Origin: JANLTP01 sp031363055
GTDB taxonomy: Bacteria; Pseudomonadota; Gammaproteobacteria; Burkholderiales; Burkholderiaceae_E
Assembly: GCA_031363055.1 (NCBI GenBank)
Contig: JANLTP010000024.1
Span: forward strand, 5,293-69,292
Direction of reading: 5' to 3'
DNA length: 64,000 nucleotides
Both the position numbers and the translations under genes were made by a program. Positions 1-8,094 of this stretch are shown here, one piece after another (position 1 is the stretch's first letter; each line of letters starts with the position of its first letter). The notes under the pieces were generated by a model. The model searched no databases. It was given only the letters and a program-made list of their open reading frames with translations, and was not told the origin of the DNA.

Positions 1-1
1 T

Positions 2-145
2 CGGTTTATGGCGCTCACCGGTGACGAAACCACGGGCCGAGGCGTCCTGGTCTGCCAAACCCCCAGGGAGCGGGCGATGCCCAATGGTCACATCGCCGTG
101 CCATGGAAGGCATTTCCCGGCTGGTTGGCCGAGCAGCTCAAATAA
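2..145 (+). CDS. C-terminal end of an unidentified protein (cut by window edge)
   Basis: An open frame enters from the left edge and runs 47 codons to a TAA at 143-145. The tail contains VCQTPRERAMPNGHIAVPW and ends LAEQLK. I do not recognise the family. It faces the minus-strand Bug gene tail to tail with only 7 nt between the two stop codons, which supports it being a real gene end. The start and most of the protein lie outside the window. Confidence 0.4.
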   Translation, partial: RFMALTGDETTGRGVLVCQTPRERAMPNGHIAVPWKAFPGWLAEQLK

Positions 146-152
146 TCTTCTC

Positions 153-1121
153 CTAAAGTTTCACATTTGCCTGTTTGACGATGCGTCCCCACTTTTCGAA
201 CTCGGCGAGTGCATAGGCTTTGGCTAATTGCGGCGAAGTATTGGGCGTCACTTCGATACCGTTGTGCATGAGCTTCTCCTTGATCTCGGGCTGTTGCATG
301 ATCTTGACCAACTGCGCCGCCAGTTTCTGCCGGATGTCAGCCGGCGTGTCGCGCGGCGCCACAAACATCGCCCAGGTCACGGCCTCGAATCCCGGGTAGT
401 ACTGCGCAACCGTGGGAATCTCGGGTAGCTGCGAGTAGCGCGCCAGCGAAGTGACCGCGAGTGCGCGCAGGCGCCCGCTACGAATGTGATTCAACGAAGC
501 CGAGGTGGTTTCGAACAAGGTATCGATCACGCCACCGATCAAATCTGCCAGCGCGGGCGCAGAACCTTTGTACGGGACGTGTCTGATATTGACGCCCGAG
601 ATCACCTTCAGCATTTCAAGCGCCAGGTGATTGGTCACGCCGTTGCCGCCCGACCCGCACGTCAGATCGCGCTGACCTGCAAGCGTCACGATTTCGGGCA
701 ACGATTTGGCCGGAAAGTCCGGTCGGACCACCACGATCAACGGCGACAACCCGACCAGCGCGATCGGGTCGAGATCCTTCATCGCGTCGAAGGACAGGTT
801 GGCGTAGAGATGTGGCGCCACGGTCAGCGGTCCACTCGACGACAGCAGCAGGGTGTATCCATCGGCAGGGGCGCGAGCCACTTCAGCGGCGGCGATGGTT
901 GCGCCAGCGCCGGGTTTGTTCTCCACCACGAATGGTTGACCCAACGACTTCTGCAGCTCACCGGCATAAATTCGCGCGGCGGTATCGCTGCCTTGACCTG
1001 GGGGGAATCCCACCATGACCTTCACTGGCTTGTTCGGCCACGCGCTGGCACCGGATTGCGCCAGCGTCGGTTGTGCCGAGAAGATCAGGGCCGATGACAG
1101 AAAGTATCTGCGTGCGTTCAT
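153..1121 (-). CDS. Bug/TctC-family tripartite tricarboxylate transporter substrate-binding protein
   Basis: The 322-residue protein is a periplasmic solute receptor of the Bug (TctC) family, which usually binds carboxylates for a TTT transporter. The N-terminus has twin arginines, MNARRYFLSS, then a hydrophobic stretch ending at TLAQ, so it is probably exported (Tat or Sec). Family marks follow: WPNKPVKVMVGFPPGQGSD, then the second-lobe motif HVPYKGSAPALADLIGG and VAPRDTPADI near the C-terminus. Length is normal for the family. No TctA or TctB membrane genes are adjacent, so it is one of the orphan receptors typical of Burkholderiales. The ligand cannot be read from sequence. Confidence 0.93.
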   Translation of the reverse strand: MNARRYFLSSALIFSAQPTLAQSGASAWPNKPVKVMVGFPPGQGSDTAARIYAGELQKSLGQPFVVENKPGAGATIAAAEVARAPADGYTLLLSSSGPLTVAPHLYANLSFDAMKDLDPIALVGLSPLIVVVRPDFPAKSLPEIVTLAGQRDLTCGSGGNGVTNHLALEMLKVISGVNIRHVPYKGSAPALADLIGGVIDTLFETTSASLNHIRSGRLRALAVTSLARYSQLPEIPTVAQYYPGFEAVTWAMFVAPRDTPADIRQKLAAQLVKIMQQPEIKEKLMHNGIEVTPNTSPQLAKAYALAEFEKWGRIVKQANVKL

Positions 1122-1317
1122 GTACGGATTACATCAACAAGAACCGCAAGCGGCAATAGATTCACGTCCGTACCGATTCGACATCATGGATGTGATGTTG
1201 CGCGAAGCTGAGGCATCGTTTCTTGTCAACGCGTGAAGTCGAACGCAATAATGCCCTCAACTTCGGATAGCCCCATGCGACTGGCCGAAGTAAAACCCAA
1301 TAGCGATCGGGAAAAAC

Positions 1318-2280
1318 TTGCACCGCATTGCCGTCATCGACGATTTTCAAAACGTTTCACAGCGCTTCGGTGATTGGGCCGGGCTGCAATCGATCGCGAC
1401 GGTAACGGTGTTCAACGATCATCTGATCGACGAAGACGCTCTGGTTCAGCGGCTGCGCTCATTCGACGTGTTGTGCGTCATGCACGAGCGAACGCCACTG
1501 ACGCGCAACTTGCTGCAACGGTTGCCGCAGTTGCGCATGATTGCCACCACCGGTAACCCGAACGCGGCGATCGACCTCGAAGCGGCGCAAGCGCTGGGCA
1601 TCACCGTCTGTGGCACCGCGAGTTCAGTGACCTCCGCCGCCAAACTCACTTGGGCGCTTGTCCTGGCGTTGGTGCGAAATCTACCGGCCGAAACGACCTC
1701 GTTCCGGCAAGGTGGGTGGCAGGTGTCAATGGGCGGTGATCTGCACGGCAAGACCCTGGGCGTGATCGGCCTTGGTTACTCCGGCTCCCGGGTCGCGCGC
1801 TACGGCCTGGCCTTCGGCATGCGCGTCATCGCCTGGAGTCAGAATATGACGCCGGAGTTTGCTGCCCGACATGACGCGATCTACGCTTCCAAGGACGAGT
1901 TGTTCAGCGCCAGCGATATCGTGTCGATTCATGTGCGGCTGTCGGATCGCACTCGCGGCCTGGTGGGCGCGCGCGAGCTGGCGCTGATGAAGCCTCGGTC
2001 CTATTTGATCAACACCGCCCGGGGGCCGATCGTCGAAGAGGCGGCGTTGCTGGATGCCTTGCAACAGCGGCTGATCGCCGGCGCAGCCGTCGACGTGTTT
2101 GACTCCGAACCATTGGCCGCAGACCACCCGTTCCGGCAACTGCCGAATTTTATCGGCACGGCACACATCGGCTACGTCACCGAAGGCGCTTACGAGTTGT
2201 ACTACGGCGAATCGGTTGAAAACATTCGGGCCTGGATAAGCGGTCAGCCGATCCGCGTGATGACGGCCGAGAAGCGTTAA
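1318..2280 (+). CDS. D-2-hydroxyacid dehydrogenase family protein
   Basis: The 320-residue protein is an NAD(P)-dependent D-isomer 2-hydroxyacid dehydrogenase, a cytosolic enzyme interconverting a 2-keto acid and a D-2-hydroxy acid. The Rossmann motif GLGYSG lies at residues 151-156. The catalytic triad is visible as Arg235 (NTARGPIVEE), Glu264 (VFDSEPL) and His283 (TAHIGY). The start is a TTG at 1318; an in-frame stop at 1291 leaves no upstream ATG and no strong Shine-Dalgarno is seen. It is convergent with the CitE-like gene. The substrate is unknown; phosphoglycerate, glyoxylate or another keto acid are all possible. Confidence 0.88.
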   Translation: MHRIAVIDDFQNVSQRFGDWAGLQSIATVTVFNDHLIDEDALVQRLRSFDVLCVMHERTPLTRNLLQRLPQLRMIATTGNPNAAIDLEAAQALGITVCGTASSVTSAAKLTWALVLALVRNLPAETTSFRQGGWQVSMGGDLHGKTLGVIGLGYSGSRVARYGLAFGMRVIAWSQNMTPEFAARHDAIYASKDELFSASDIVSIHVRLSDRTRGLVGARELALMKPRSYLINTARGPIVEEAALLDALQQRLIAGAAVDVFDSEPLAADHPFRQLPNFIGTAHIGYVTEGAYELYYGESVENIRAWISGQPIRVMTAEKR

Positions 2281-2353
2281 GAACCAAGGGTAAGGCATCA
2301 GGGGTAGGGCGATAGGGCTAAAGCGCGAACGGTAGGGCGCCAGGGGTAGGCCG
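2281..2353. repeat. Short degenerate direct repeats between convergent genes
   Basis: The 73-nt gap contains at least three variants of a G-rich unit around ggggtagggc (catcaggggtagggcgat, gcgaacggtagggcgcc, caggggtaggcc). They lie exactly between the stop codons of the hydroxyacid dehydrogenase and the CitE-like gene. I see no clear terminator hairpin with a T-run. Similar short tandem units occur in other gaps of this window. Confidence 0.55.
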
Positions 2354-3262
2354 CTAGCGGCTCCTCGAAGCAATCGCTTCATGCAGGGTCAGCAAACGCT
2401 GCGATTGCTCGAGGTGTAGCCGCTCGACCATACGTCCCGCCAGGTTGATGACACCCGCACCCGCGTTTTGCGGCAAGTCGAATGCAGCGACGATTTCGCG
2501 GGCCTGTGCGATCGCCGGCTCGGGCGGTGTGAACAAACGGTTAGCCGGCGCGATCTGGCTGGGATGTATCAAGGTCTTGCCGTCAAAGGCCATCTTCACT
2601 GACTGGCGCGCCTCGGCCTCGAAACCGGCGTGGTCTGAGAAGTCATTCCACACGCCATCGAGCACACAGATACCGCGTCGTTTGGCCACCAGAACGATAT
2701 TCATAAGCCAAGGCAGCAAGTAACGGCGCTCATCGCCACTGTCCACGCCAGTCTCTTTGGAGATGTCGTTAGTACCGACTACCAGACAGTCGAGTTGGGG
2801 TGAGAGCGTTAACCCGTATGCCACCACTTCGTCCAAGCTCAGCAGACCCGCAGTGGTTTCGACCATGGCCCAGATTTGGAGGGCTTCACCCAGGCCCGCT
2901 GAAGTCAACTCGGCAGCGATCGTGCTCAGGTCCGAGGGGCTCGAAACCTTCGGCACGAGTACCGCATCGGGACGGCAACGCGTCACGGCGGCCAGGTCGC
3001 TGCGCCAGTCTGGTGAATCGATTCCGTTTATGCGGATAACGCTCTCGCGATAACCGAAGCCGCCCGCCGAGAAGGCTTCGACCAAGTACTGACGCGCCTC
3101 GTGCTTCTTGGCTGGCGCCACTGCGTCTTCCAGATCGAAGATCACCGCGTCGACGTCCAGATCGATAACCTTGACCATGGCTCTTTGATTGATCGCCGGA
3201 ACGTAGATGACGGAGCGACGAGGCGGGTGGGGAGCATTACTCATGTTCGGGAGTCCGTGCAT
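2354..3262 (-). CDS. HpcH/HpaI aldolase / citrate lyase beta-like (CitE) family protein
   Basis: The 302-residue protein belongs to the CitE-like TIM-barrel C-C lyases, which act on CoA-thioesters such as malyl-CoA or citramalyl-CoA. The N-terminus shows RSVIYVPAINQRAM and the metal and phosphate region VIFDLEDAVAPAKK (about residues 40-53). Later come VLVPKVSSPSDL, AMVETTAGLL and the C-terminal GKTLIHPSQI, all diagnostic. The longest frame starts at 3262, but the ATG at 3244 (MSNAPHPPRR) is equally plausible and gives a 296-residue protein. It is probably cytosolic. No partner CoA-transferase is adjacent, so the substrate is unknown. Confidence 0.9.
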   Translation of the reverse strand: MHGLPNMSNAPHPPRRSVIYVPAINQRAMVKVIDLDVDAVIFDLEDAVAPAKKHEARQYLVEAFSAGGFGYRESVIRINGIDSPDWRSDLAAVTRCRPDAVLVPKVSSPSDLSTIAAELTSAGLGEALQIWAMVETTAGLLSLDEVVAYGLTLSPQLDCLVVGTNDISKETGVDSGDERRYLLPWLMNIVLVAKRRGICVLDGVWNDFSDHAGFEAEARQSVKMAFDGKTLIHPSQIAPANRLFTPPEPAIAQAREIVAAFDLPQNAGAGVINLAGRMVERLHLEQSQRLLTLHEAIASRSR

Positions 3263-3408
3263 ATAGCCGTTCAGTTACAAACGTATTGTGCCCGCCACAG
3301 CCCTCTGTCCAGACCGTTTGGACGATATGTGACTCATGATGTAACAACTCTGTAGTTTCCGCAGCGAGTTACTATCCAGGCAATCTCACTAATGTTCGGT
3401 CAAATTTA

Positions 3409-3894
3409 ATGCCCGCAATCGCAACCCGTTTCGATCTTGAGGATGTCGAGTGGCGACGCGTCACCGACCCGTCGTGTACTGCTTTCAAGGTGGATTTCGA
3501 ATACAGCCTGTTGGGCTACGACCTTGCAAGCGGTCGACTCGACATGCTGCTTCGATATGGCGACGGCGGTCACTGTCGGCGTCACCGCCACATCGCATCG
3601 ACGGCAACACTGGTGCTCGAGGGCGAACAGTTTCTGAACGAGATGCGGCCTGACGGCACAACCCGATCGAGCCATCGTCGCAAGGGTGACTATGCCCTGG
3701 CCGCCGGCGACGCTTATCCGCACGATGAATGGGGCGGCAAGAACGGCGGAACAATACTGCTGTCAATGTCCGCGCCAGACGGGCTGCTGTTTGAGTATTT
3801 CGACGAGAACATGGCGAATCCTTGGACGCTCTCGATTCAGGAGTACGTCGACAGTTGGGACCGCAGAGCCGTCTATGGCGCATCGAAGAACTGA
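3409..3894 (+). CDS. Cupin-domain protein (ChrR-like or small dioxygenase fold)
   Basis: The 161-residue single-domain protein has a cupin metal site: His55, His59 and His61 in GHCRRHRHIAS, followed by VLEGEQF (Glu71), then a second half with GDYALAAGDAYPHDEW. Cupins of this layout are anti-sigma-like regulators, sugar isomerases or small dioxygenases; nothing here decides between them. There is no signal peptide. It stands alone between the CitE-like gene and the UdgX gene. The following 220 nt hold no open frame that I would support. Confidence 0.7.
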   Translation: MPAIATRFDLEDVEWRRVTDPSCTAFKVDFEYSLLGYDLASGRLDMLLRYGDGGHCRRHRHIASTATLVLEGEQFLNEMRPDGTTRSSHRRKGDYALAAGDAYPHDEWGGKNGGTILLSMSAPDGLLFEYFDENMANPWTLSIQEYVDSWDRRAVYGASKN

Positions 3895-4114
3895 AAATTT
3901 CGGGCCGATCGTCGGGCGGCGCCTTCGCGATGAGTCGATATAGCTAAGCAGCGGCGCCCGGGTCGCTACCGAACTAACTGAGCCTACTTCGCGGGGGACC
4001 GTCTGAGAGCCTCAAAGTAGCGTGGCGCTGCGCTCATAGCCTTGGATTTTGGTTGGGTCACGCAGACCACGTAGGCCAATCAGGCAGTTGCCCGTCGGCA
4101 TAGGGGGCCGGCTG

Positions 4115-5710
4115 TCAGTCGGGTCCGTTATGACTCGACGTCGGCGCAAATTCGGCTGCCAACCGCAGATCCTCAAGCCAGCGCGCATAGGCGTCGGCCC
4201 GCTCTTCGGGTTCCAGACGCAGCAGTGCGGAGGGGTGCAATGTGATCAGCACCGGTCGGCCATCAGATCGCTGGCGCCAGCGACCCCGCTCGCTCAGGAT
4301 CGCTAACGTCTCCCCGAGCAATGAGCGCGCCGCAGTTGCACCCAGTGCCACGATTGCTTCGGGCTGCACCAGCACGATCTCGCGTTCGAGCCAGTCCAGA
4401 CAGACGGCGGCTTCGCTTTGCGCCGGGGTCTTGTGAATCCGTCGCTTGCCGCGCAGCTCATACTTGAAATGTTTGACTGCATTGGTCACGAAGACATGCT
4501 CGCGCGCCCAGCCAAGTTCTTTCATGGCGCAATTGAACAGTTGACCGGCCGGACCAACGAACGGCGATCCGCGCAGATCTTCCTGATCGCCCGGCTGCTC
4601 GCCGACGAACATCAGGCGCGACGGCATCGGCCCCTCACCAACCACCGATTGGGTCGCCAACTCGCCGATCGGGCAGGCGCGACAGCGGTTGGTGGCCTCA
4701 CGCATCTCGAAGGCGTTGTTCGGTAGCTGATCAAGACCCGCCAGCGGCGAGGCACGCGCTACCGTTCCTGGCCGCCGCTTGATCGGCTCGCTTGCGTGTT
4801 GCTCGAGCATGGCTGAAGTGCGTTCCGGTGCCTGCCGCGAAAGTTCGTCGATCAGCATCGCTTCGGGCAAATTCTTCCAATAACGCTTGGGCATTTCCTT
4901 TTGCATCATCTTCATCTTCAAGCGGGCCGGATTAAAAATGTTGCGGTAGTAGGTGAGCCAGAGTGTTTCACCGGCATCGGCGGGCGGCGCCTGATCGCGT
5001 GACACACCCGGTCCGAACGTCAGTTGCGTGCCTTGCCATCGCACACAGAGGCGCGGCGTCAGGATCGCCCAGCGCATTTGCGCGAAGCGACGCATGAAAA
5101 ATGGTGCGGTAGCGGCGACGATATGGTGTTCGGGCTCGAACCAGGCGACGTGCAGTGGCTCGGCCATCGGTGTGTCGTTGTCGCCGCCGACATCGAAGTG
5201 CCGGGCCGTCAGCGGATCGACGACAGGATCGCCGACAGGATCGCCGACTGGATCATCAACGGGCCCGTCGATCCGCCGGAACCGCACGAAGGCCTTCATC
5301 TTGTGCTGATCGCGGCGTACCGCCTGCGCCATCTGCTGCAGCAGCAGCCAGTCGGCGTCGAGCGGATCGGATCGCAAACGCGCGTCGCGTTGCATGCGCC
5401 AGAGCAAACGGTAGAGCAGGGCGAAACGATCGGGGTCGCGATGCAGGATGACAGTTTCGCAAAGGCTCACGAACGCAGACGGTGCGCTGAGTTGGGCAGT
5501 GCGCGTCGCATTCGAGGTGGCAGCGCCTGCTGACAGTGCCTTGATTGCCGACGGTGCCTCGAGTTCATTGGCTGCGAATAGATCAGAGTGGTCCGAGCGG
5601 CTGGTCTGCCAGACCACCTGCTCCGGCGCAACGCCAGCGCCTGCAAGATCGCGACACGCTTGTCGAAACGCGTCGAGATCGGTTTCACCGGGTAGAGTGA
5701 TCAGCCGCAT
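4115..5710 (-). CDS. DUF4130 (TIGR03915-type) protein fused to UdgX-type uracil-DNA glycosylase
   Basis: The 531-residue fusion begins with the DUF4130 domain, shown by HKMKAFVRFRRI, WFEPEHHIVAATAPFF and IFNPARLKMKMMQKEMPKRYW. The C-terminal half is a family-4-like uracil-DNA glycosylase: CRACP (iron-sulfur cysteines), GEQPGDQED, and HPSALLR at about residue 492. The loop KRRIH at residues 422-426 is the UdgX signature; in characterised UdgX its histidine bonds covalently to the abasic sugar after uracil release. So the protein probably caps uracil sites in DNA. An unusual Gly/Asp/Pro/Val repeat (see 5215-5262) splits the DUF4130 domain. It lies 45 nt downstream of the radical SAM gene in the same direction and probably shares its SOS promoter. 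Confidence 0.93.
   Translation of the reverse strand: MRLITLPGETDLDAFRQACRDLAGAGVAPEQVVWQTSRSDHSDLFAANELEAPSAIKALSAGAATSNATRTAQLSAPSAFVSLCETVILHRDPDRFALLYRLLWRMQRDARLRSDPLDADWLLLQQMAQAVRRDQHKMKAFVRFRRIDGPVDDPVGDPVGDPVVDPLTARHFDVGGDNDTPMAEPLHVAWFEPEHHIVAATAPFFMRRFAQMRWAILTPRLCVRWQGTQLTFGPGVSRDQAPPADAGETLWLTYYRNIFNPARLKMKMMQKEMPKRYWKNLPEAMLIDELSRQAPERTSAMLEQHASEPIKRRPGTVARASPLAGLDQLPNNAFEMREATNRCRACPIGELATQSVVGEGPMPSRLMFVGEQPGDQEDLRGSPFVGPAGQLFNCAMKELGWAREHVFVTNAVKHFKYELRGKRRIHKTPAQSEAAVCLDWLEREIVLVQPEAIVALGATAARSLLGETLAILSERGRWRQRSDGRPVLITLHPSALLRLEPEERADAYARWLEDLRLAAEFAPTSSHNGPD
5215..5262. repeat. Four 12-bp tandem units inside the DUF4130-UdgX gene
   Basis: Units at 5215, 5227, 5239 and 5251 read gatcgacgacag, gatcgccgacag, gatcgccgactg and gatcatcaacgg. 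On the coding strand they give a DDPVGDPVGDPVVDP-like stretch between VRFRRIDG and the conserved WFEPEHHIV block, where the family normally has a short loop. The reading frame is kept because the unit is 12 bp. Confidence 0.8.
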
Positions 5711-5755
5711 GATCGCCGAGTACGCTCTTGAACCACGTCAGCATGAAACACCACG

Positions 5756-7024
5756 CTACTCGAACAGGCTGGCCTGTTGAGCTGTACGAAGCGGTCGCAG
5801 CGTCCGTACCAGTTGTTCGCTGTCGAGCGCGCTGTCCGGCTTGTGGCCGTCGAGCAGTACAAACGGCAACACCTTCTTGAGCGGCACGTGCAGCCGCGCC
5901 AGATCGTCGGCGTGCACCCTGCGCTGGCGCCGTGCCTGCAGAATGCGACCGACCGCCTTGACCCCGAGACCCGGCACGCGCAACAGCATTTCTTTCGGGG
6001 CACGATTCAGATCGACCGGAAAACGTTCGCGATGTGCGAGCGCCCAAGCCAGCTTCGGATCGATATCAAGATCGAGCATGCCGGCATCGCCAGCGACGAT
6101 CTCATCATGTTCGAAACCGTAGAACCGCATCAGCCAATCGGCCTGGTAGAGCCGGTGTTCGCGCACCAGCGGTGGCGATTGCAACGGCAGTGCCGAAGAA
6201 GAATCCGGAATCGGACTGAATGCCGAATAGTAAACCCGCTTCAGGCGGTAGGCGCCGTACAAATTCGCGCTCGTGTTCAGAATGATGCGGTCGCTCGCGG
6301 CGTCGGCGCCGACCATCATTTGTGTGCTCTGGCCGGCCGGCGCGAAGCGCGGCGCCTTGGCGCGCCGCGGCGGCAACGCAGTTTGCGCGCTGGCCGGCAC
6401 CAGCTTGGCCGCTTGTTTGGCGTCGTCGATGTGTACGGCCAGACGCGCCATCGAGCGGCGGATCGCTGCACCGTCCTTTTCGGGCGCGAGATCGGCCAGA
6501 CCCTGCACGGTCGGCAACTCGATATTGATGCTCAGGCGGTCCGCAAAACGGCCAGCCCGCTCGAGCAGCTCGGGAGATGCGTCGGGAATCGTCTTCAGAT
6601 GAATGTAGCCGCGAAAATCGTGATCTTCGCGCAGACAACGGGCGACCTCAACCACTTGTTCCATCGTGTAGTCAGGACTCTGAATAATGCCCGAACTCAG
6701 GAACAAACCCTCGATGCAATTGCGCCGATAGAAGTCGAGCGTCAGCGCCACCACCTCGGGCGCCGTGAAGCGCGCACGCGGCACATTGCTCGAAACACGG
6801 TTCACGCAGTACAGGCAGTCGTAGACGCAAAAGTTGGTCAACAAGATTTTGAGCAGCGAGATGCAGCGACCGTCGGGCGCATAACTGTGGCAGATGCCCG
6901 AGCCCTCGGTCGAGCCAAGCCCGCGCCCGCCGAGCGAGTGGCGCTTGGTGGTGCCACTCGAGGCACACGAGGCATCGTACTTGGCGGCGTCGGCGAGGAT
7001 CGACAGCTTTTGATCGAGAATCAT
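5756..7024 (-). CDS. Putative DNA modification/repair radical SAM protein (TIGR03916 type)
   Basis: This radical SAM enzyme has the 4Fe-4S motif C66-x3-C70-x2-C73 (FCVYDCLYCVNR) and the family-typical start KLSILADAAKYDASCASSG. Near the C-terminus it has a helix-hairpin-helix, APKEMLLRVPGLGVKAVGRI, a DNA-binding element. I chose the ATG at 7024 (MILDQKL, 422 residues) because family members start there and because the upstream ATG at 7057 would place the LexA box inside the coding region. Members of this family are almost always next to a DUF4130 protein, as here. The reaction is unknown. Neighbours and regulation suggest repair or modification of damaged bases. Confidence 0.9.
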   Translation of the reverse strand: MILDQKLSILADAAKYDASCASSGTTKRHSLGGRGLGSTEGSGICHSYAPDGRCISLLKILLTNFCVYDCLYCVNRVSSNVPRARFTAPEVVALTLDFYRRNCIEGLFLSSGIIQSPDYTMEQVVEVARCLREDHDFRGYIHLKTIPDASPELLERAGRFADRLSINIELPTVQGLADLAPEKDGAAIRRSMARLAVHIDDAKQAAKLVPASAQTALPPRRAKAPRFAPAGQSTQMMVGADAASDRIILNTSANLYGAYRLKRVYYSAFSPIPDSSSALPLQSPPLVREHRLYQADWLMRFYGFEHDEIVAGDAGMLDLDIDPKLAWALAHRERFPVDLNRAPKEMLLRVPGLGVKAVGRILQARRQRRVHADDLARLHVPLKKVLPFVLLDGHKPDSALDSEQLVRTLRPLRTAQQASLFE

Positions 7025-7059
7025 CACCTTAGTATAGCTGTATGTAAATACAGTCATAC
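7025..7059 (-). promoter_or_regulatory. Promoter of the radical SAM-UdgX unit; -10 TATACT 6 nt before ATG
   Basis: Read on the minus strand, TATACT (7036-7031) is followed by six bases AAGGTG and then the ATG at 7024. The 17-nt spacer (7053-7037) is almost entirely the LexA box. The -35 position (7059-7054) reads gtatga, a poor match. A start site about 7 nt after the -10 would fall on the ATG, giving a leaderless or nearly leaderless mRNA. AAGG is present but too close to the ATG for normal Shine-Dalgarno use. Confidence 0.55.
7038..7053. promoter_or_regulatory. LexA (SOS) box
   Basis: The 16-mer CTGTATGTAAATACAG has the full CTG-N10-CAG core with an AT-rich alternating centre, matching the gamma/betaproteobacterial LexA consensus CTGTATATATATACAG at all but two inner positions. 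It occupies the spacer of the promoter driving the radical SAM gene, so bound LexA should block RNA polymerase. This predicts DNA-damage induction of the radical SAM and UdgX genes. Confidence 0.85.
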
Positions 7060-7126
7060 GACTAGGGTCTTTTGCTGACTGACTGAAACTTGCGAGGTCT
7101 TAGCCGAATTTCAGCCAGCGCTTCTT

Positions 7127-7369
7127 TCAAGCCGAGAACCCACCCAACGAAGCCCGAACCGCACCAAAATCACGGCGCGCCATCGACACCAAAATGTGCT
7201 CGATCACCGCGAAGGTGATAAGGCTCAGCAACAGTTGCAGCACCTTACCCAGGATCGCCCAGGCGGCACCGCTGACGAGATGATTGAATTGCGTGATGAG
7301 CGCGCGAGAGTAACAGCGATCGAGCTTAACGATTCCCAAAACGACTTGATCAAAATGGCAATGACTCAT
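7127..7369 (-). CDS. Doubtful small ORF with one hydrophobic segment
   Basis: An 80-codon frame has a possible transmembrane segment (VLQLLLSLITFAVIEHIL) and ends RRDFGAVRASLGGFSA. No Shine-Dalgarno precedes its ATG and I do not recognise it. It lies in the 387-nt gap between the LexA-box promoter and the oxidase operon, which otherwise holds nothing I can name. It may be a remnant or a chance frame. Confidence 0.22.
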   Translation of the reverse strand: MSHCHFDQVVLGIVKLDRCYSRALITQFNHLVSGAAWAILGKVLQLLLSLITFAVIEHILVSMARRDFGAVRASLGGFSA

Positions 7370-7444
7370 TATTTACGCAGCGATAATTTCGAACCGTTAA
7401 ATCATGTGGAAATGCTTTTCACAATGAGTACGCATCGCTCTGCT

Positions 7445-8029
7445 TTACAAGCGGACTGATGGTTTTGGCCTTCCGAGGTTCAGCAACCAGACTGCCGCGA
7501 CGACAATCGCAATCCATATGAGCGCGACACCCAGAAAGTGTTGATCATCGAGCAGATAGGCATTGCATAACCGGGTCGTCGAATCCTGGTAAAGCGTACC
7601 GACCACGGCCATCATCGGTAACAGATTGCCAAGAAAGAAGGCTTGAACAACAGTTCCTGCTCGCTGCCACGACAGTCGCATGGCGGCGCCGATGGCGACT
7701 AACGAGAGCAGCTTCAATAGCTCGATGCGCCAGTCGGCCAGCGCAAGATCGAGCACGATCGGCACCATCAGTATGGTCAGTGTGATGGCGCTTGCGAAAA
7801 GGCCGGCGATGCCTAACTCATTGCATTGTTGTAACGCCACTATCAAACGCCTGAACCGGGTTCCGTCGAGCAAGGAAGGTTCGAGCAGCGCACCGTCGGG
7901 CAAGGAGCGTTCAAGGAGCACACTGCCGAGTAGCGCGCCCGCTAGCAACATGCCGTTGTACTGGACCAGCATGTGGGCAGACATGCTGGACTCACTTGCC
8001 GACCGCACCGGCGGTAACATCAGCACCAT
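7445..8029 (-). CDS. CtaG-like multi-pass membrane protein of the oxidase operon
   Basis: About 195 residues with roughly five hydrophobic segments (for example IAGLFASAITLTILMVPIVL and ALIWIAIVVAAVWLLNL). The early SAHMLVQYNGMLLAGALLG resembles the first His-containing helix of CtaG-type cytochrome oxidase assembly proteins; this link is weak and rests on context. It is the last gene of the oxidase cluster, 65 nt after the SCO stop. The frame is open well upstream into the SCO gene, so the start is uncertain; ATG 8029 is the first ATG clear of SCO, and TTG 8035 is possible. A 30-bp tandem duplication (7863-7922) encodes a repeated SL-DG loop. Confidence 0.6.
   Translation of the reverse strand: MVLMLPPVRSASESSMSAHMLVQYNGMLLAGALLGSVLLERSLPDGALLEPSLLDGTRFRRLIVALQQCNELGIAGLFASAITLTILMVPIVLDLALADWRIELLKLLSLVAIGAAMRLSWQRAGTVVQAFFLGNLLPMMAVVGTLYQDSTTRLCNAYLLDDQHFLGVALIWIAIVVAAVWLLNLGRPKPSVRL
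7863..7922. repeat. Two imperfect 30-bp tandem units in the CtaG-like gene
   Basis: Units begin ccgtcgagcaaggaaggttc (7863) and ccgtcgggcaaggagcgttc (7893). They encode the doubled LLERSLPDG / LLEPSLLDG loop between the first and second membrane segments. The frame is kept. Confidence 0.75.
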
Positions 8030-8094
8030 CAGCAAGCCGGCGCCGAGGGCGGATTGATAACCGGCACTGATGGGCCACCTTACGCTGGTTGGTC

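Noticed and set aside
3896..4114. Possible stem ctactt/aagtag and GC-rich inverted segments after the cupin gene
   Set aside because: Arms are short and far apart, and I could not exclude chance in this GC-rich sequence.
5777..7078. A 433-codon plus-strand open frame opposite the radical SAM gene
   Set aside because: It is His/Arg/Gln-rich, shows no family motif, and the opposite strand encodes a clear radical SAM protein with CxxxCxxC.
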